Shown here: piece by piece, positions 42,390-50,804 of the stretch | Layout: each line of letters begins with the position of its first letter | Position numbering within the stretch: position 1 is the first letter of the stretch | Notes under the pieces: model-generated | The model's input: the letters and a program-made list of their open reading frames with translations, nothing else | What the model was told of the DNA's origin: nothing | Databases searched by the model: none | Assembly: GCF_023502395.1 (NCBI RefSeq) | Contig: NZ_JAMFMB010000004.1 | Location: 62,001 to 126,000, forward strand | Length of the DNA: 64,000 nucleotides | Direction: 5' to 3' | DNA from: Ruegeria spongiae | GTDB lineage: Bacteria; Pseudomonadota; Alphaproteobacteria; Rhodobacterales; Rhodobacteraceae | Translations under genes and position numbers: made by a program

Positions 42390-44228
42390 ATGGCGCATTT
42401 GACCGCAGTGGTGCGGGCGTATCGTGATGCCTGGGCAAGGCGACGTATTTTTGTGCCGCTCTATGTGGTTCTGCGCCTGTTGACCGTTGCCCTGATCGCG
42501 CCGGGTGTGGCGCTCGCCATCAACCTTGCGGTCTCGTTGTCCCACCAATCCGCGCTGACCGATCAGGACATTGCGTTTTTCCTGCTGTCGCCAGTGGGTT
42601 TTATCGTCGGTGTGGTTGTTCTGAGCATCGTTCTGGTGGCCGAAATTCTGGGCTTTGCGGTCATGGCCGCTTGCTTGCGGGTCGAGACGGGCAACCTCTG
42701 GCAGGCGGGGTCGGTGGCGCTGCGGCTTGTTCTGGGCAAGCTGACGCGGCTGCTGGAATTTGCGCTGCGGCTGGTGTTGCAGGTGCTGCGGTTGGTCGTG
42801 CCGTTTGCGGCGATTGCCGGTTTCATCGCCTGGTGGGCGCTGACCGAATACGACATCAACTACTACCTGACCTTCAAACCGCCCTCGTTCCTGATTGCCG
42901 TCGGTTTGATCGGTCTGTTGGTTCTGGCCATGGTCTGGGTCCTGATCCGACGGCTGTCGGGCTGGGCGTTGGCGCTTCATATGGTGTTGTTCGAAGATCT
43001 GCGCCCCAAGGCGTCTTTTGCGGTGAGCGTGTCATTGATGCAGGGCAAGCAGACCGCGCTCAAGCTGCGGTTGGCGCTGTGGCTGATCGCGCGGGCCGCG
43101 ATCGCCGCGCTGATCGCCGCAGTGGCAGGTGCGGCGCTGGGGCTGATGCCGGTGCCCGATGGCGGCGGGCTGACGCTGGTCTTGCGGCTGAGTATGGCGG
43201 TGGTTGTCCTCTGGGCGGTTCTGGGGCTTGTGCTGGCGGCCACGGCGCTGGGGGCGTTGGCGGTGCTGCTGGATGGGTATCTGGACCACCCGGTGCATCT
43301 GAAACCCCATCAGGGATCGGCAGGGCTGCGGGGCCGCCTGATCGCTGCGACCTGTCTGTCGGTGCTGGCGGTGATCGCCGGCGGCTGGGTCGGCAACACG
43401 GTTCTGGCGCGGGTACAGGATGACAAGCCGGTTGCGGTGATCGCCCATCGTGGCGCTGCCGGTCAGCGCCCGGAAAACACCATGGCCTCGGTACAAAAAG
43501 CCATTGAGGATCAGGCCGACTGGGTTGAGATCGATGTACAGGAGACCGCCGATGGCGTGGTCGTGGTTATGCATGACAGTGACTACATGAAGCTGTCCGG
43601 CGTCGACCTGAAGATCTGGGATGCCACGATGGGTGATCTTGATGGGATCGATATCGGCAGTTGGTTCGACCCGGCCTATGGCGAAGAGCGCACCCCGACA
43701 TTGCGCGATGTTCTGGCCGCCGCGCGCGGCAAATCCAACGTTCTGATCGAGTTGAAATATTACGGTCATGACGTGGATCTGGAAAACCGGGTGATCGCCA
43801 TTGTCGAGGAACTTGGCATGCAGGATCAGATCGCCACCATGTCACTGAAATATCAGGCGGTGCAGAAGATGCGCGAATTGCGCCCCGATTGGCGCACCGG
43901 TGTGCTGGCGGCGACCGCCATCGGTGATATGGCGGGGCTTGAGGGCAATTTTGTCGCGGTCAGCACCACGATGGCACGCCCCGGCCTGATCCGCTCGGTA
44001 CAGGAGGCGGGCAAGGATTTCTATGTCTGGACGGTGAACGATCCGCTGGAAATGTCCAAGATGATTTCGCTGGGCACCGACGGGCTGATCACCGACGAAC
44101 CTGCCCTGGCCAAAGAGGTGATCCGCATCCGGCAGGAATTGGGCCCGAGCGAGCGGGTGCTGTTGTGGTTTGTCGAGGAAATGGGTGTCGATCTGACACA
44201 GGGCAGCTACCGTGATAACAGCCCGTAA
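42390..44228 (+). CDS. membrane-embedded glycerophosphodiester phosphodiesterase
   Basis: A 612-residue two-part protein. Residues 1-345 contain about eight hydrophobic helices. Residues about 348-600 are a GDPD domain of TIM-barrel type: VIAHRGAAGQRPENTMAS with the catalytic HR...EN, EIDVQETADG (ExD metal ligand) and VVMHDSD with the second catalytic His, then IELKYYG. GDPD enzymes release glycerol-3-phosphate from deacylated phospholipids. The membrane-domain arrangement is like some Firmicute GlpQ-type proteins. Its 3' end overlaps the PLA2-like gene by 17 bp. Confidence 0.9.
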   Translation: MAHLTAVVRAYRDAWARRRIFVPLYVVLRLLTVALIAPGVALAINLAVSLSHQSALTDQDIAFFLLSPVGFIVGVVVLSIVLVAEILGFAVMAACLRVETGNLWQAGSVALRLVLGKLTRLLEFALRLVLQVLRLVVPFAAIAGFIAWWALTEYDINYYLTFKPPSFLIAVGLIGLLVLAMVWVLIRRLSGWALALHMVLFEDLRPKASFAVSVSLMQGKQTALKLRLALWLIARAAIAALIAAVAGAALGLMPVPDGGGLTLVLRLSMAVVVLWAVLGLVLAATALGALAVLLDGYLDHPVHLKPHQGSAGLRGRLIAATCLSVLAVIAGGWVGNTVLARVQDDKPVAVIAHRGAAGQRPENTMASVQKAIEDQADWVEIDVQETADGVVVVMHDSDYMKLSGVDLKIWDATMGDLDGIDIGSWFDPAYGEERTPTLRDVLAAARGKSNVLIELKYYGHDVDLENRVIAIVEELGMQDQIATMSLKYQAVQKMRELRPDWRTGVLAATAIGDMAGLEGNFVAVSTTMARPGLIRSVQEAGKDFYVWTVNDPLEMSKMISLGTDGLITDEPALAKEVIRIRQELGPSERVLLWFVEEMGVDLTQGSYRDNSP

Positions 44229-44775
44229 CATCGCTTGCGGTTTCTGCCTATTGGCACTGCCAGTTTCCGCGCAGGACTTTGGCAAAGCGCTGGAAATGCC
44301 CGCGCATCGCACGTTGATGGAACTGCGCGCAACTGCCAAGCTGCGCCCGTTCGAAAGTGATGGCTGTTCCGGCGGACTGTCCAGTTCCTGGGAACTGGTC
44401 GCTGACACCTTCCCCGATTTCGAGGCAAGTTTTGAGGGCACCCCACCATGGGAGGCCTGCTGTGTCACCCATGACCGCGCGTATCACGATGCCTCCGGCG
44501 CGGTAGAGGCCGATCAGAGCCTTGCGGCCCGTCTGGTCGCCGATCAGGCCTTGCGCGCCTGTGTGATCGCCACCGGGGCTGAGCAGGAACATGCGCTCGC
44601 GGATCGGTATGATGTCTCGCAGGACACCGTGCGGCAGGCCTATGCGAATATCGCCGGGGCGATGTATCTGGCGGTGCGGTTTGGCGGCGGACCATGCTCT
44701 GGCCTGCCGTGGCGCTGGGGCTATGGCTATCCGGCCTGCGACCCCTTTGGCTGGACCACCCCTGCGCGCGATTGA
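44212..44775 (+). CDS. secreted phospholipase A2-like protein
   Basis: A 187-residue protein with a signal peptide (about residues 1-20, VSAQ cleavage). DGCSGG near residue 51 and ACCVTHDRAY near residue 82 reproduce the calcium-loop DGCS and catalytic AC-x-x-HD-x-x-Y of bacterial/fungal secreted phospholipases A2, with His as catalytic residue and Asp as Ca2+ ligand. Further Cys pairs could form disulfides. The start is GTG at 44212, inside the glycerophosphodiesterase gene. PLA2 products, further deacylated, would be the substrate of that neighbour. Fold membership is inferred from motifs only. Confidence 0.6.
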   Translation: MITARNIACGFCLLALPVSAQDFGKALEMPAHRTLMELRATAKLRPFESDGCSGGLSSSWELVADTFPDFEASFEGTPPWEACCVTHDRAYHDASGAVEADQSLAARLVADQALRACVIATGAEQEHALADRYDVSQDTVRQAYANIAGAMYLAVRFGGGPCSGLPWRWGYGYPACDPFGWTTPARD

Positions 44776-44838
44776 CGTGGTGACACGGGCCTGCGAATCC
44801 AGTATCCACCTGTTAAAACGCGAATAGGATAGTGACCC

Positions 44839-44973
44839 ATGGCAGATCATAAACACGGCGAAATGGACATCAAGGATCAGACCGCGACCTTTGACGGGTT
44901 CGTCAAGTTCACCACCTGGACCGTTATCGTGATCCTCGCGATCCTGGTGTTCCTGGCCGTTTTCGCCACCTGA
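44839..44973 (+). CDS. aa3-type cytochrome c oxidase subunit IV (short alphaproteobacterial type)
   Basis: A 44-residue protein: the N-terminus [14 protein letters not shown], then [20 protein letters not shown], a single TM helix. This matches the tiny subunit IV of alphaproteobacterial aa3 oxidases (as in Paracoccus and Rhodobacter), which is bound to the main subunits. The gene stands alone without the other oxidase subunits, as is common. The start ATG at 44839 lies 10 bp behind AGGA. Confidence 0.88.
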   Translation: MADHKHGEMDIKDQTATFDGFVKFTTWTVIVILAILVFLAVFAT

Positions 44974-44989
44974 TCCGGCAGGATTCCCC

Positions 44990-45610
44990 TTGTTCCGTCC
45001 GCTTTTTGCCTGCGCGGTGGCGCTGACGCTGGTCGGCTGCACCCAAAGCGCGCCCAATGCCGATCCGCAAACCATTGCGGCGGTGTCTTACCGCGATGCA
45101 GGGCCTGCCTACCTGACGCTCTACACGATGGTGAACAACCGCACCGGCGGAGGTGGCCACTCGTCCCTGATGATCAATGGCAGCGAGCGGGTGATCTTTG
45201 ACCCGGCCGGATCGTTTCATGCCGATGTCGTGCCGGAATATAACGACGTGCTGTACGGGATCACCCCCGCGGTCGAGCAAGCCTATCGCGGCGCCCACGC
45301 GCGCAGCACCTACCACGTCGTGCGCCAGAAGGTCGAAGTGACGCCGGAACAGGCCGAGATCGCGCTGCAACTGGCCAAGCAGAATGGCCAGGTAATGGGG
45401 GCGTGGTGCTCCAATGCCACGGCGCGGCTCTTGCAGCAGGTGCCGGGGTTCGAGCAGATCGATGTCGTCTACCAACCCGTCAAGCTGCAGGAACAGTTCG
45501 AACAAATACCGGGCGTGGTGACCGACCGGTATTACGAGGACGACGATGAGGACCTGCAAAAAGGCCTGACCGAGGGCAATTCCGACCTGAACCAGCAGGC
45601 TCAGGGCTAG
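44990..45610 (+). CDS. lipoprotein with putative permuted NlpC/P60-like fold
   Basis: A 206-residue protein starting with TTG at 44990 behind AGGA. A lipoprotein signal peptide ends in LVGC at residue 17. The remainder has GGGGHSSLMINGSERVIFDPAGSF near residue 54 and GAWCSNATARLL near residue 142. A His before the acidic segment and a Cys later is the order found in circularly permuted NlpC/P60-type cysteine hydrolases, so a cell-wall or lipid amidase/acyltransferase is possible. This is inference. An acidic, disordered tail ends it. Confidence 0.6.
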   Translation: MFRPLFACAVALTLVGCTQSAPNADPQTIAAVSYRDAGPAYLTLYTMVNNRTGGGGHSSLMINGSERVIFDPAGSFHADVVPEYNDVLYGITPAVEQAYRGAHARSTYHVVRQKVEVTPEQAEIALQLAKQNGQVMGAWCSNATARLLQQVPGFEQIDVVYQPVKLQEQFEQIPGVVTDRYYEDDDEDLQKGLTEGNSDLNQQAQG

Positions 45611-45613
45611 GCA

Positions 45614-45946
45614 TCACCCCACCAGATAGAGCAGGCCGTAAAGCGTCGCGGCCCCGGCGAGAATGCCGGAGATTACGTTCTTGGTGATGTAGCCGACCGC
45701 CAACGCCATGCATGCCGCGCTCACATGGGCGATGTCCGGCTTGCCGTCCGTGGCGCTGGGCCAGACCACCAGCGGCGCGACCATGGCCGGGATGATCGCA
45801 GCCGCTGTATAGCGCAGATGCCGGAGCAGCCAGTCCGGCATGGCGCGGCCACCAACAAAGCCGATGAACACGAACCGCAGCGCATAACTGCCGATCGCAA
45901 GGCTGGCGATCACGATCCAGATCGTTGTCGGGTCGAGGGTTTTCAT
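45614..45946 (-). CDS. azlD: AzlD-family branched-chain amino acid transport subunit
   Basis: A 110-residue four-helix membrane protein. The blocks SYALRFVFIG, PDWLLRHLRYTAAAIIPAMVAP and TKNVISGILAG match AzlD, the small partner of AzlC in branched-chain amino acid export. Its start overlaps the azlC stop by 4 bp. Its stop is 3 bp from the convergent lipoprotein gene. Confidence 0.9.
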   Translation of the reverse strand: MKTLDPTTIWIVIASLAIGSYALRFVFIGFVGGRAMPDWLLRHLRYTAAAIIPAMVAPLVVWPSATDGKPDIAHVSAACMALAVGYITKNVISGILAGAATLYGLLYLVG

Positions 45947-46659
45947 GTCGCGGCCCTCCGCCGTTCAAGGATCACTTCGCAGCGCGCGCCCGCCATCATC
46001 CCGGCACAGCCCGCGATCAGCAGCCCGAGGTTGAAGGGGACGGTGGTGCTCAGCAGCGCCACCACGATCGCGACCAGCGCCGCAACCACATGCGCTGTGG
46101 TCCGCAGCATGGGGCCGATCATGGCCAGAAAGGTGATCGGCAGCGCGAAATCCAGCCCCCAGCTTTCGGGTATACGTGTGCCGACAACCGCACCCAGATA
46201 GGTGGCGACAAGCCAGGCGGGCGTCAGCGGGGATACCACCCCAAAGAAGTACCGGATACGCTCCGACACCCGCATCTTTGGGTCTTTCTCGAATTGCATC
46301 ATCGAACAGGCATAGCTTTGATCGATGGTGAAATAGGCCGCAAACACCCGCTGCCACAGCGGAGCGGCGCCCAGGTATGGCGTCAGCGAGGCCGAATACA
46401 TCGCCACCCGCAAATTGACCGCGAGGGCGGACAGGATCGCCACGATGGTGGGCGCGTTGTCATTCAGCAGATGCAGCGCGGTGAACTGCGCGGCCCCGGC
46501 AAAGACGGTGGCCGAAAATGACATGGTCTGCACCACGCTCAGGCCCGCCTCGGTCGCCAGCACGCCAAAAAGCATGCCGAAGGGGACAGCCATTACGATA
46601 AAAGGCGACCCGTCGCGGAAACCTCTCCAGTAGTAGGATTTCGTGGTGGTGATTGCCAT
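45943..46659 (-). CDS. azlC: AzlC-family branched-chain amino acid permease
   Basis: A 238-residue membrane protein of about seven helices. The N-terminus GFRDGSPFIVMAVPFGMLFGVLATEAGL and FAGAAQFTALHLL are the AzlC signature, and NLRVAMYSASLTPYLG is the next conserved segment. AzlC and AzlD together export branched-chain amino acids in Bacillus; the substrate here is not tested. ATG at 46659 faces fdhD divergently, with 55 bp between starts. Confidence 0.92.
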   Translation of the reverse strand: MAITTTKSYYWRGFRDGSPFIVMAVPFGMLFGVLATEAGLSVVQTMSFSATVFAGAAQFTALHLLNDNAPTIVAILSALAVNLRVAMYSASLTPYLGAAPLWQRVFAAYFTIDQSYACSMMQFEKDPKMRVSERIRYFFGVVSPLTPAWLVATYLGAVVGTRIPESWGLDFALPITFLAMIGPMLRTTAHVVAALVAIVVALLSTTVPFNLGLLIAGCAGMMAGARCEVILERRRAAT

Positions 46660-46714
46660 GATCCGATCCTAAGTTGGCCCAGACCGCAGTAACGGGCTTG
46701 CGAAAGGGTTGCAA

Positions 46715-47596
46715 TTGGCCAGATCGGACAATGTCTCGGACTATATCATCGCCCCGGACCCCAAGGCGGCCCGCCTGACGCGATCGGTTGAGGGCGTCGA
46801 CCAGAACGGCGCGTCCGAGGTCATTTCGGTGGTCGAGGAACGGCCCCTGACCATCTACCTCAACGCGCAGGAGATCGTCACCGCGATGACGATCGGGGAC
46901 TATCCCGACTATCTGGCACTGGGATTCCTGCGCAATCAGGGCATGTTGCTGGACGATGACGAGATCACCGGGGTGGAGTATGACGAAGAGCTTGAAACCG
47001 TCGTGGTCAGGACGCAGCGTGAAACCTCTTACGAGGACAAGCTCAGGAAAAAGACCCGCACCAGCGGCTGTGCGGTGGGTACTGTCTTTGGCGACATGAT
47101 GGAGGGGCTGGAGGGTGTTCGCCTGCCGCAGACCCCCCTGCGCACCTCGTGGCTTTATGAGCTTGCGTCGAAAATCAATCGCACGCCTTCGCTGTATCTG
47201 GAGGCCGGCGCCATCCATGGCACGGTTCTGTGTCATCAGAACCGCCCGCTGGTCTATATGGAGGATGTCGGTCGGCACAACGCGGTCGACAAGATCGCCG
47301 GATGGATGCTGTCCGAAGGCGTGTCGGCGCAGGACAAGATCCTCTATACCACCGGTCGGCTGACCTCGGAAATGGTGATCAAGACGGCGATGATGGGCAT
47401 TCCGGTCCTGGCGTCACGCTCGGGCTTTACCGCCTGGGGGGTCGAGATCGCGCGCGAACTGGGCCTGACCCTGATTGGACGCATGCGCGGGCGGCGCTTT
47501 GTCTGTCTGGCCGGAGAAGGGCGGCTGGTGCGCGATATCGACCCGTCCACCGTGCCCGTCGAGGATAAGAAGCATCGTCGAAAGAGCGCAGAGTGA
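46715..47596 (+). CDS. fdhD: formate dehydrogenase accessory sulfurtransferase FdhD
   Basis: FdhD carries sulfur from IscS to the molybdenum cofactor of formate dehydrogenase. Family blocks: EERPLTIYLNAQEIVTAM near residue 44, the Cys loop TSGCAVGT near residue 118, YMEDVGRHNAVDKIAGW near 187 and TTGRLTSEMV near 211. E. coli FdhD has a Cys-x2-Cys loop; here only the first Cys is present (GCAVG). The start is TTG at 46715 behind AAAGGG; TTG at 46709 is the other option. No formate dehydrogenase gene is in the window. Confidence 0.93.
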   Translation: MARSDNVSDYIIAPDPKAARLTRSVEGVDQNGASEVISVVEERPLTIYLNAQEIVTAMTIGDYPDYLALGFLRNQGMLLDDDEITGVEYDEELETVVVRTQRETSYEDKLRKKTRTSGCAVGTVFGDMMEGLEGVRLPQTPLRTSWLYELASKINRTPSLYLEAGAIHGTVLCHQNRPLVYMEDVGRHNAVDKIAGWMLSEGVSAQDKILYTTGRLTSEMVIKTAMMGIPVLASRSGFTAWGVEIARELGLTLIGRMRGRRFVCLAGEGRLVRDIDPSTVPVEDKKHRRKSAE

Positions 47597-47615
47597 TGGC
47601 AGGGGACGACGCATC

Positions 47616-48233
47616 ATGAAACAACCGCTCGGCGTCATATTGGCCGGGGGGCAGGCCACACGGATGGGCGGTGGCGACAAGGGGTTGTTATCCTTGGGCG
47701 GCACCACCCTGCTGGACAGGGTGATCGAGAGGTTGGAACCGCAGGTCAGTGGGTTGGCGCTCAACGCCAATGGCGATCCGGCGCGGTTTGCCACGCTGGG
47801 CCTGCCGGTTCTTGGCGACAGTATCGACGGGTTTGCCGGTCCATTGGCGGGAGTGTTGGCCGGGATGGACTGGGCCGCCGGGCAGGGTGCCGAGACCATC
47901 GTGACGGCAGCGGCGGACACGCCGTTTTTTCCCTGCGATCTGGTGCCGCGCCTGTTGCTGGCCGCCGAAGGGATGCAGCACCCGCTGGCACTTGCCGCGA
48001 CGCCCGACCCGAAGCGGGGCATCGCGCGCCAGCCGACATTCGGGCTGTGGCCGGTCGCGCTGCGCGACGATTTGCGCGCGGCACTGGCGGGGGGATTGCG
48101 CAAGGTCGTGCTCTGGACCGAGGAGCATCAGGGGCGCGAGGCGCTGTTCGAGACGGGCAGCATTGACCCCTTCTTCAACGTCAATACGCCCGAGGATCTG
48201 GCCCGGGCCGAACAAATGCTGGAGCGCGGATGA
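47616..48233 (+). CDS. mobA: molybdenum cofactor guanylyltransferase
   Basis: MobA links GMP to molybdopterin to give the bis-MGD cofactor used by formate dehydrogenase and related enzymes. The nucleotide-binding motif VILAGGQATRMGGGDKGLLSLGG is at residues 7-29; TAAADTPFFPCDL near residue 92 carries the metal-binding Asp, and FNVNTPEDLARAE is near the C-terminus. Length (205) is normal. It overlaps mobB by 4 bp and follows fdhD by 19 bp. Confidence 0.94.
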   Translation: MKQPLGVILAGGQATRMGGGDKGLLSLGGTTLLDRVIERLEPQVSGLALNANGDPARFATLGLPVLGDSIDGFAGPLAGVLAGMDWAAGQGAETIVTAAADTPFFPCDLVPRLLLAAEGMQHPLALAATPDPKRGIARQPTFGLWPVALRDDLRAALAGGLRKVVLWTEEHQGREALFETGSIDPFFNVNTPEDLARAEQMLERG

Positions 48234-48721
48234 AGATCTATGGCGTCACCGGCTGGAAGAACACCGGCAAGACCGGGCTGATGGAGCGGCTGGTGGCCGA
48301 GATCACTCGCCGGGGCCATTCCGTCTCGACCATCAAACACGCCCATCACGCGTTCGACGTGGATCAACCCGGTCGCGACAGCCATCGCCACCGTGTGGCG
48401 GGCGCGCAGGAGGTGCTGTTGGCCTCTGCCCATCGCGTGGTGCTGATGCAGGAGTTGCGCGGCGCGCCAGAACCCGCGCTGCCGGACCTGCTGGCGCGGC
48501 TCTCACCGGTCGATCTGGTGCTGATCGAAGGCTACAAGCGCGAACCACACCCCAAGATCGAAGCGTTTCGGGCAGCGGCGGGCCATACCTTGATCGCACC
48601 GGGTGATCCCGCCATCCGGGCGGTGGCGAGCGATTGCGCGTTGGAGGTCGACCGCCCGGTCTTCGATCTTAACGATACCGAAACGATTGCCGATTTCATC
48701 CTCTCCGAGGTCGGGCTGTGA
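48230..48721 (+). CDS. mobB: molybdopterin-guanine dinucleotide biosynthesis adaptor MobB
   Basis: MobB is a P-loop protein that assists MobA. The Walker A motif GWKNTGKTG is at residues 6-14, HAHHAFDVDQPGRDSHRHR near 37 contains the conserved D-x-PG-K/R-D segment, and DLVLIEGYKREPHPKIE near 95 is the second motif. Length 163 is normal. Its stop overlaps the GTG start of the moeA fusion (GTGA), so the three genes are translationally linked. Confidence 0.94.
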   Translation: MKIYGVTGWKNTGKTGLMERLVAEITRRGHSVSTIKHAHHAFDVDQPGRDSHRHRVAGAQEVLLASAHRVVLMQELRGAPEPALPDLLARLSPVDLVLIEGYKREPHPKIEAFRAAAGHTLIAPGDPAIRAVASDCALEVDRPVFDLNDTETIADFILSEVGL

Positions 48722-50787
48722 CACCGTTCCAGACCATCGCGATGGTCGACTGGTCGGGTGGCAACGACACCGGGCCGAAACCGCGAAAGGATGCGATCTG
48801 GGCCTGCATCGCCCGTGCCGAGGCTCGCGAAGACCCCGTCTATCTGCGCACTCGGCATCTGGCGGAAGACTGGCTTGACGATCTGATCGAAACCGAGCTG
48901 GCGGCCGGTCGCCGCCTGATGTTGGGCTTCGATTTCCCGTTTGGTTATCCTGCGGGCTTCGCACGGGCGATTGCCGGCACCGACGATCCGCTGATCCTCT
49001 GGGACTGGTTCGCGAACCGGATCGAGGATGCGCCCGATCGCAACAACCGCTTTGATCTGGCGGGCCAGATCAACCGCGGCTTTGGCGGGCAGGGACCGTT
49101 CTGGGGCAATGGCCTGAAACGCGACATCGCCGGATTGCCGCGTAACAAGCAGGTCTACCGTAATCCGTTCCCCGATCGCCGTGCGGTCGAGCACCTGGCA
49201 AAGGGCAGCTTCACCTGCTGGCAGATGTCGGGGGCGGGCGCGGTCGGCGGGCAGGTGATGATGGGATTGCCGGTGCTGGCCCGGCTGCGCCACCGCTTTG
49301 CCGGGCAAATCGCGGTCTGGCCGTTCGAGGCGCTGGACAAACCCGTTGCCTTTGTCGAAATCTGGCCCTCGCTGACGCTTGGCGCCTCTCCGGCGGACAG
49401 GATCAGGGACGCCTGGCAGGTCGAACGTGTCGTGCGGCAGATTGCGGGGTTGCCGGTGGGTGAACTGGCACAGAAGCTGACGGTAGAGGCACCAGAGGAG
49501 GGGTGGATATTGGGTGTGGACCAGAACCAGAGCACGATAACGCCCCCACCGCTGCGAAACGATTGCTTCGCGCTGCCCGCCGGGGTGAACTGGACGCCGG
49601 TTGACGAGGCTCTGGCACTGCTGCGTGACCGGCTCAGCCCTGTCGCGCCCATCGAAGAGATACCGGTCACCGAAGGGTTGGGTCGTGTTCTGGCCGAGGA
49701 TTGCGTCGCCCTGCGCGCGAACCCGCCACAGGCCAATACGGCGGTCGACGGCTATGGGTTCTCGGGCGGGCTGCCCGAGGGTGTGCATGTTCTGCCACTG
49801 GTCGAGGGGCGCTCGGCGGCGGGCGCGTCGTTCGGGGGGGTGGTGCCCGCAGGCCATGCAATCCGCGTGCTGACCGGGGCCACCCTGCCCGACGGGGTCG
49901 ACACCATCGCCCTGCAAGAGGATGTCACGGTCGAGCCGGGCAGGATCGCCCTGAACGGGCCGCTCAAACCGGGCGCGAATGCACGGCAGGCTGGCGAAGA
50001 TGTGGCGCGGGGCGACATTGTTCTGACAGCGGATCGCGTCCTGAGTGCCGCTGATCTTGCACTGGCCACGGCCGTTGGAATCGCGCGCCTGCGGGTGCGA
50101 AAACCGCTGAAAGTTGCGGTTCTGTCCACAGGCGACGAATTGACCGAACCGGGTGAAGATGCCGGGCAGGACGGGATTTATGATGCCAACCGCCCCATGC
50201 TGCTGGCCGCCCTGCGCGCCTTCGGACACGAGCCGGTGGATATGGGCTGGGTCGGTGATGATCGCGCGGCGCTGAAACAGCGTCTGGACGATGCCGCGCA
50301 GGCGGCGGATGCGATCCTGACCAGCGGTGGGGCCTCGGATGGGGACGAAGATCATATGTCCGCGCTCTTGCGTGCGGCGGGCGCGATGCAGGAATGGCGC
50401 ATCGCGATCAAGCCGGGACGGCCGCTGGCGCTGGGATTGTGGGGCGGTACGCCGGTCTTTGGGCTGCCGGGAAACCCGGTGGCGGCTTTGGTATGTACCT
50501 TGATATTTGCCCGACCGGCCTTGGCGCAACTCGCCGGGGCGGGGTGGCCCAAGCCACAGGCATACGACCTGCCCGCCGCGTTCGAAAAGCGCAAGAAACC
50601 GGGCCGCCGCGAATATCTGCGCGCCCGGGTTCGCGAGGGCCGGGTCGAAGTCTTTGCTTCGGAAGGGTCGGGCCGGATAAGCGGGCTGAGCTGGGCGGAG
50701 GGGCTTGTGGAACTGGGCGACGGTGCCTGCCACATCAGGCCCGGTGACCCGGTTCGCTACATTCCTTATGCCAGCTTCGGCCTCTGA
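48718..50787 (+). CDS. moeA: molybdopterin molybdenumtransferase MoeA with an extra N-terminal domain
   Basis: A 689-residue fusion. Residues about 290-689 are MoeA, which inserts molybdenum into adenylated molybdopterin: NTAVDGYGF near 340, LSTGDELTEPGEDAG near 468, TSGGASDGDEDHM near 537, and KPGRPLALGLWGGTPVFGLPGNP near 560. Residues 1-280 are a separate unknown domain with VDWSGGNDTGPK, LMLGFDFPFGYPAGFA, QVYRNPFPDRR and FVEIWPSL; its DxS start and later DFP look RNase H-fold-like (DUF429-like) but I do not recognise it. The frame is continuous with no stop or frameshift sign. It starts at GTG 48718 overlapping mobB. Confidence 0.85.
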   Translation: MTPFQTIAMVDWSGGNDTGPKPRKDAIWACIARAEAREDPVYLRTRHLAEDWLDDLIETELAAGRRLMLGFDFPFGYPAGFARAIAGTDDPLILWDWFANRIEDAPDRNNRFDLAGQINRGFGGQGPFWGNGLKRDIAGLPRNKQVYRNPFPDRRAVEHLAKGSFTCWQMSGAGAVGGQVMMGLPVLARLRHRFAGQIAVWPFEALDKPVAFVEIWPSLTLGASPADRIRDAWQVERVVRQIAGLPVGELAQKLTVEAPEEGWILGVDQNQSTITPPPLRNDCFALPAGVNWTPVDEALALLRDRLSPVAPIEEIPVTEGLGRVLAEDCVALRANPPQANTAVDGYGFSGGLPEGVHVLPLVEGRSAAGASFGGVVPAGHAIRVLTGATLPDGVDTIALQEDVTVEPGRIALNGPLKPGANARQAGEDVARGDIVLTADRVLSAADLALATAVGIARLRVRKPLKVAVLSTGDELTEPGEDAGQDGIYDANRPMLLAALRAFGHEPVDMGWVGDDRAALKQRLDDAAQAADAILTSGGASDGDEDHMSALLRAAGAMQEWRIAIKPGRPLALGLWGGTPVFGLPGNPVAALVCTLIFARPALAQLAGAGWPKPQAYDLPAAFEKRKKPGRREYLRARVREGRVEVFASEGSGRISGLSWAEGLVELGDGACHIRPGDPVRYIPYASFGL

Positions 50788-50804
50788 GGCTTTTCGGGAA
50801 GGGC

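Noticed and set aside
48532-50733. Very long open frame opposite the MoeA fusion
   Set aside because: Antisense to a gene with intact MoeA motifs; Arg/Gln/His-rich translation is typical of GC-rich antisense frames.
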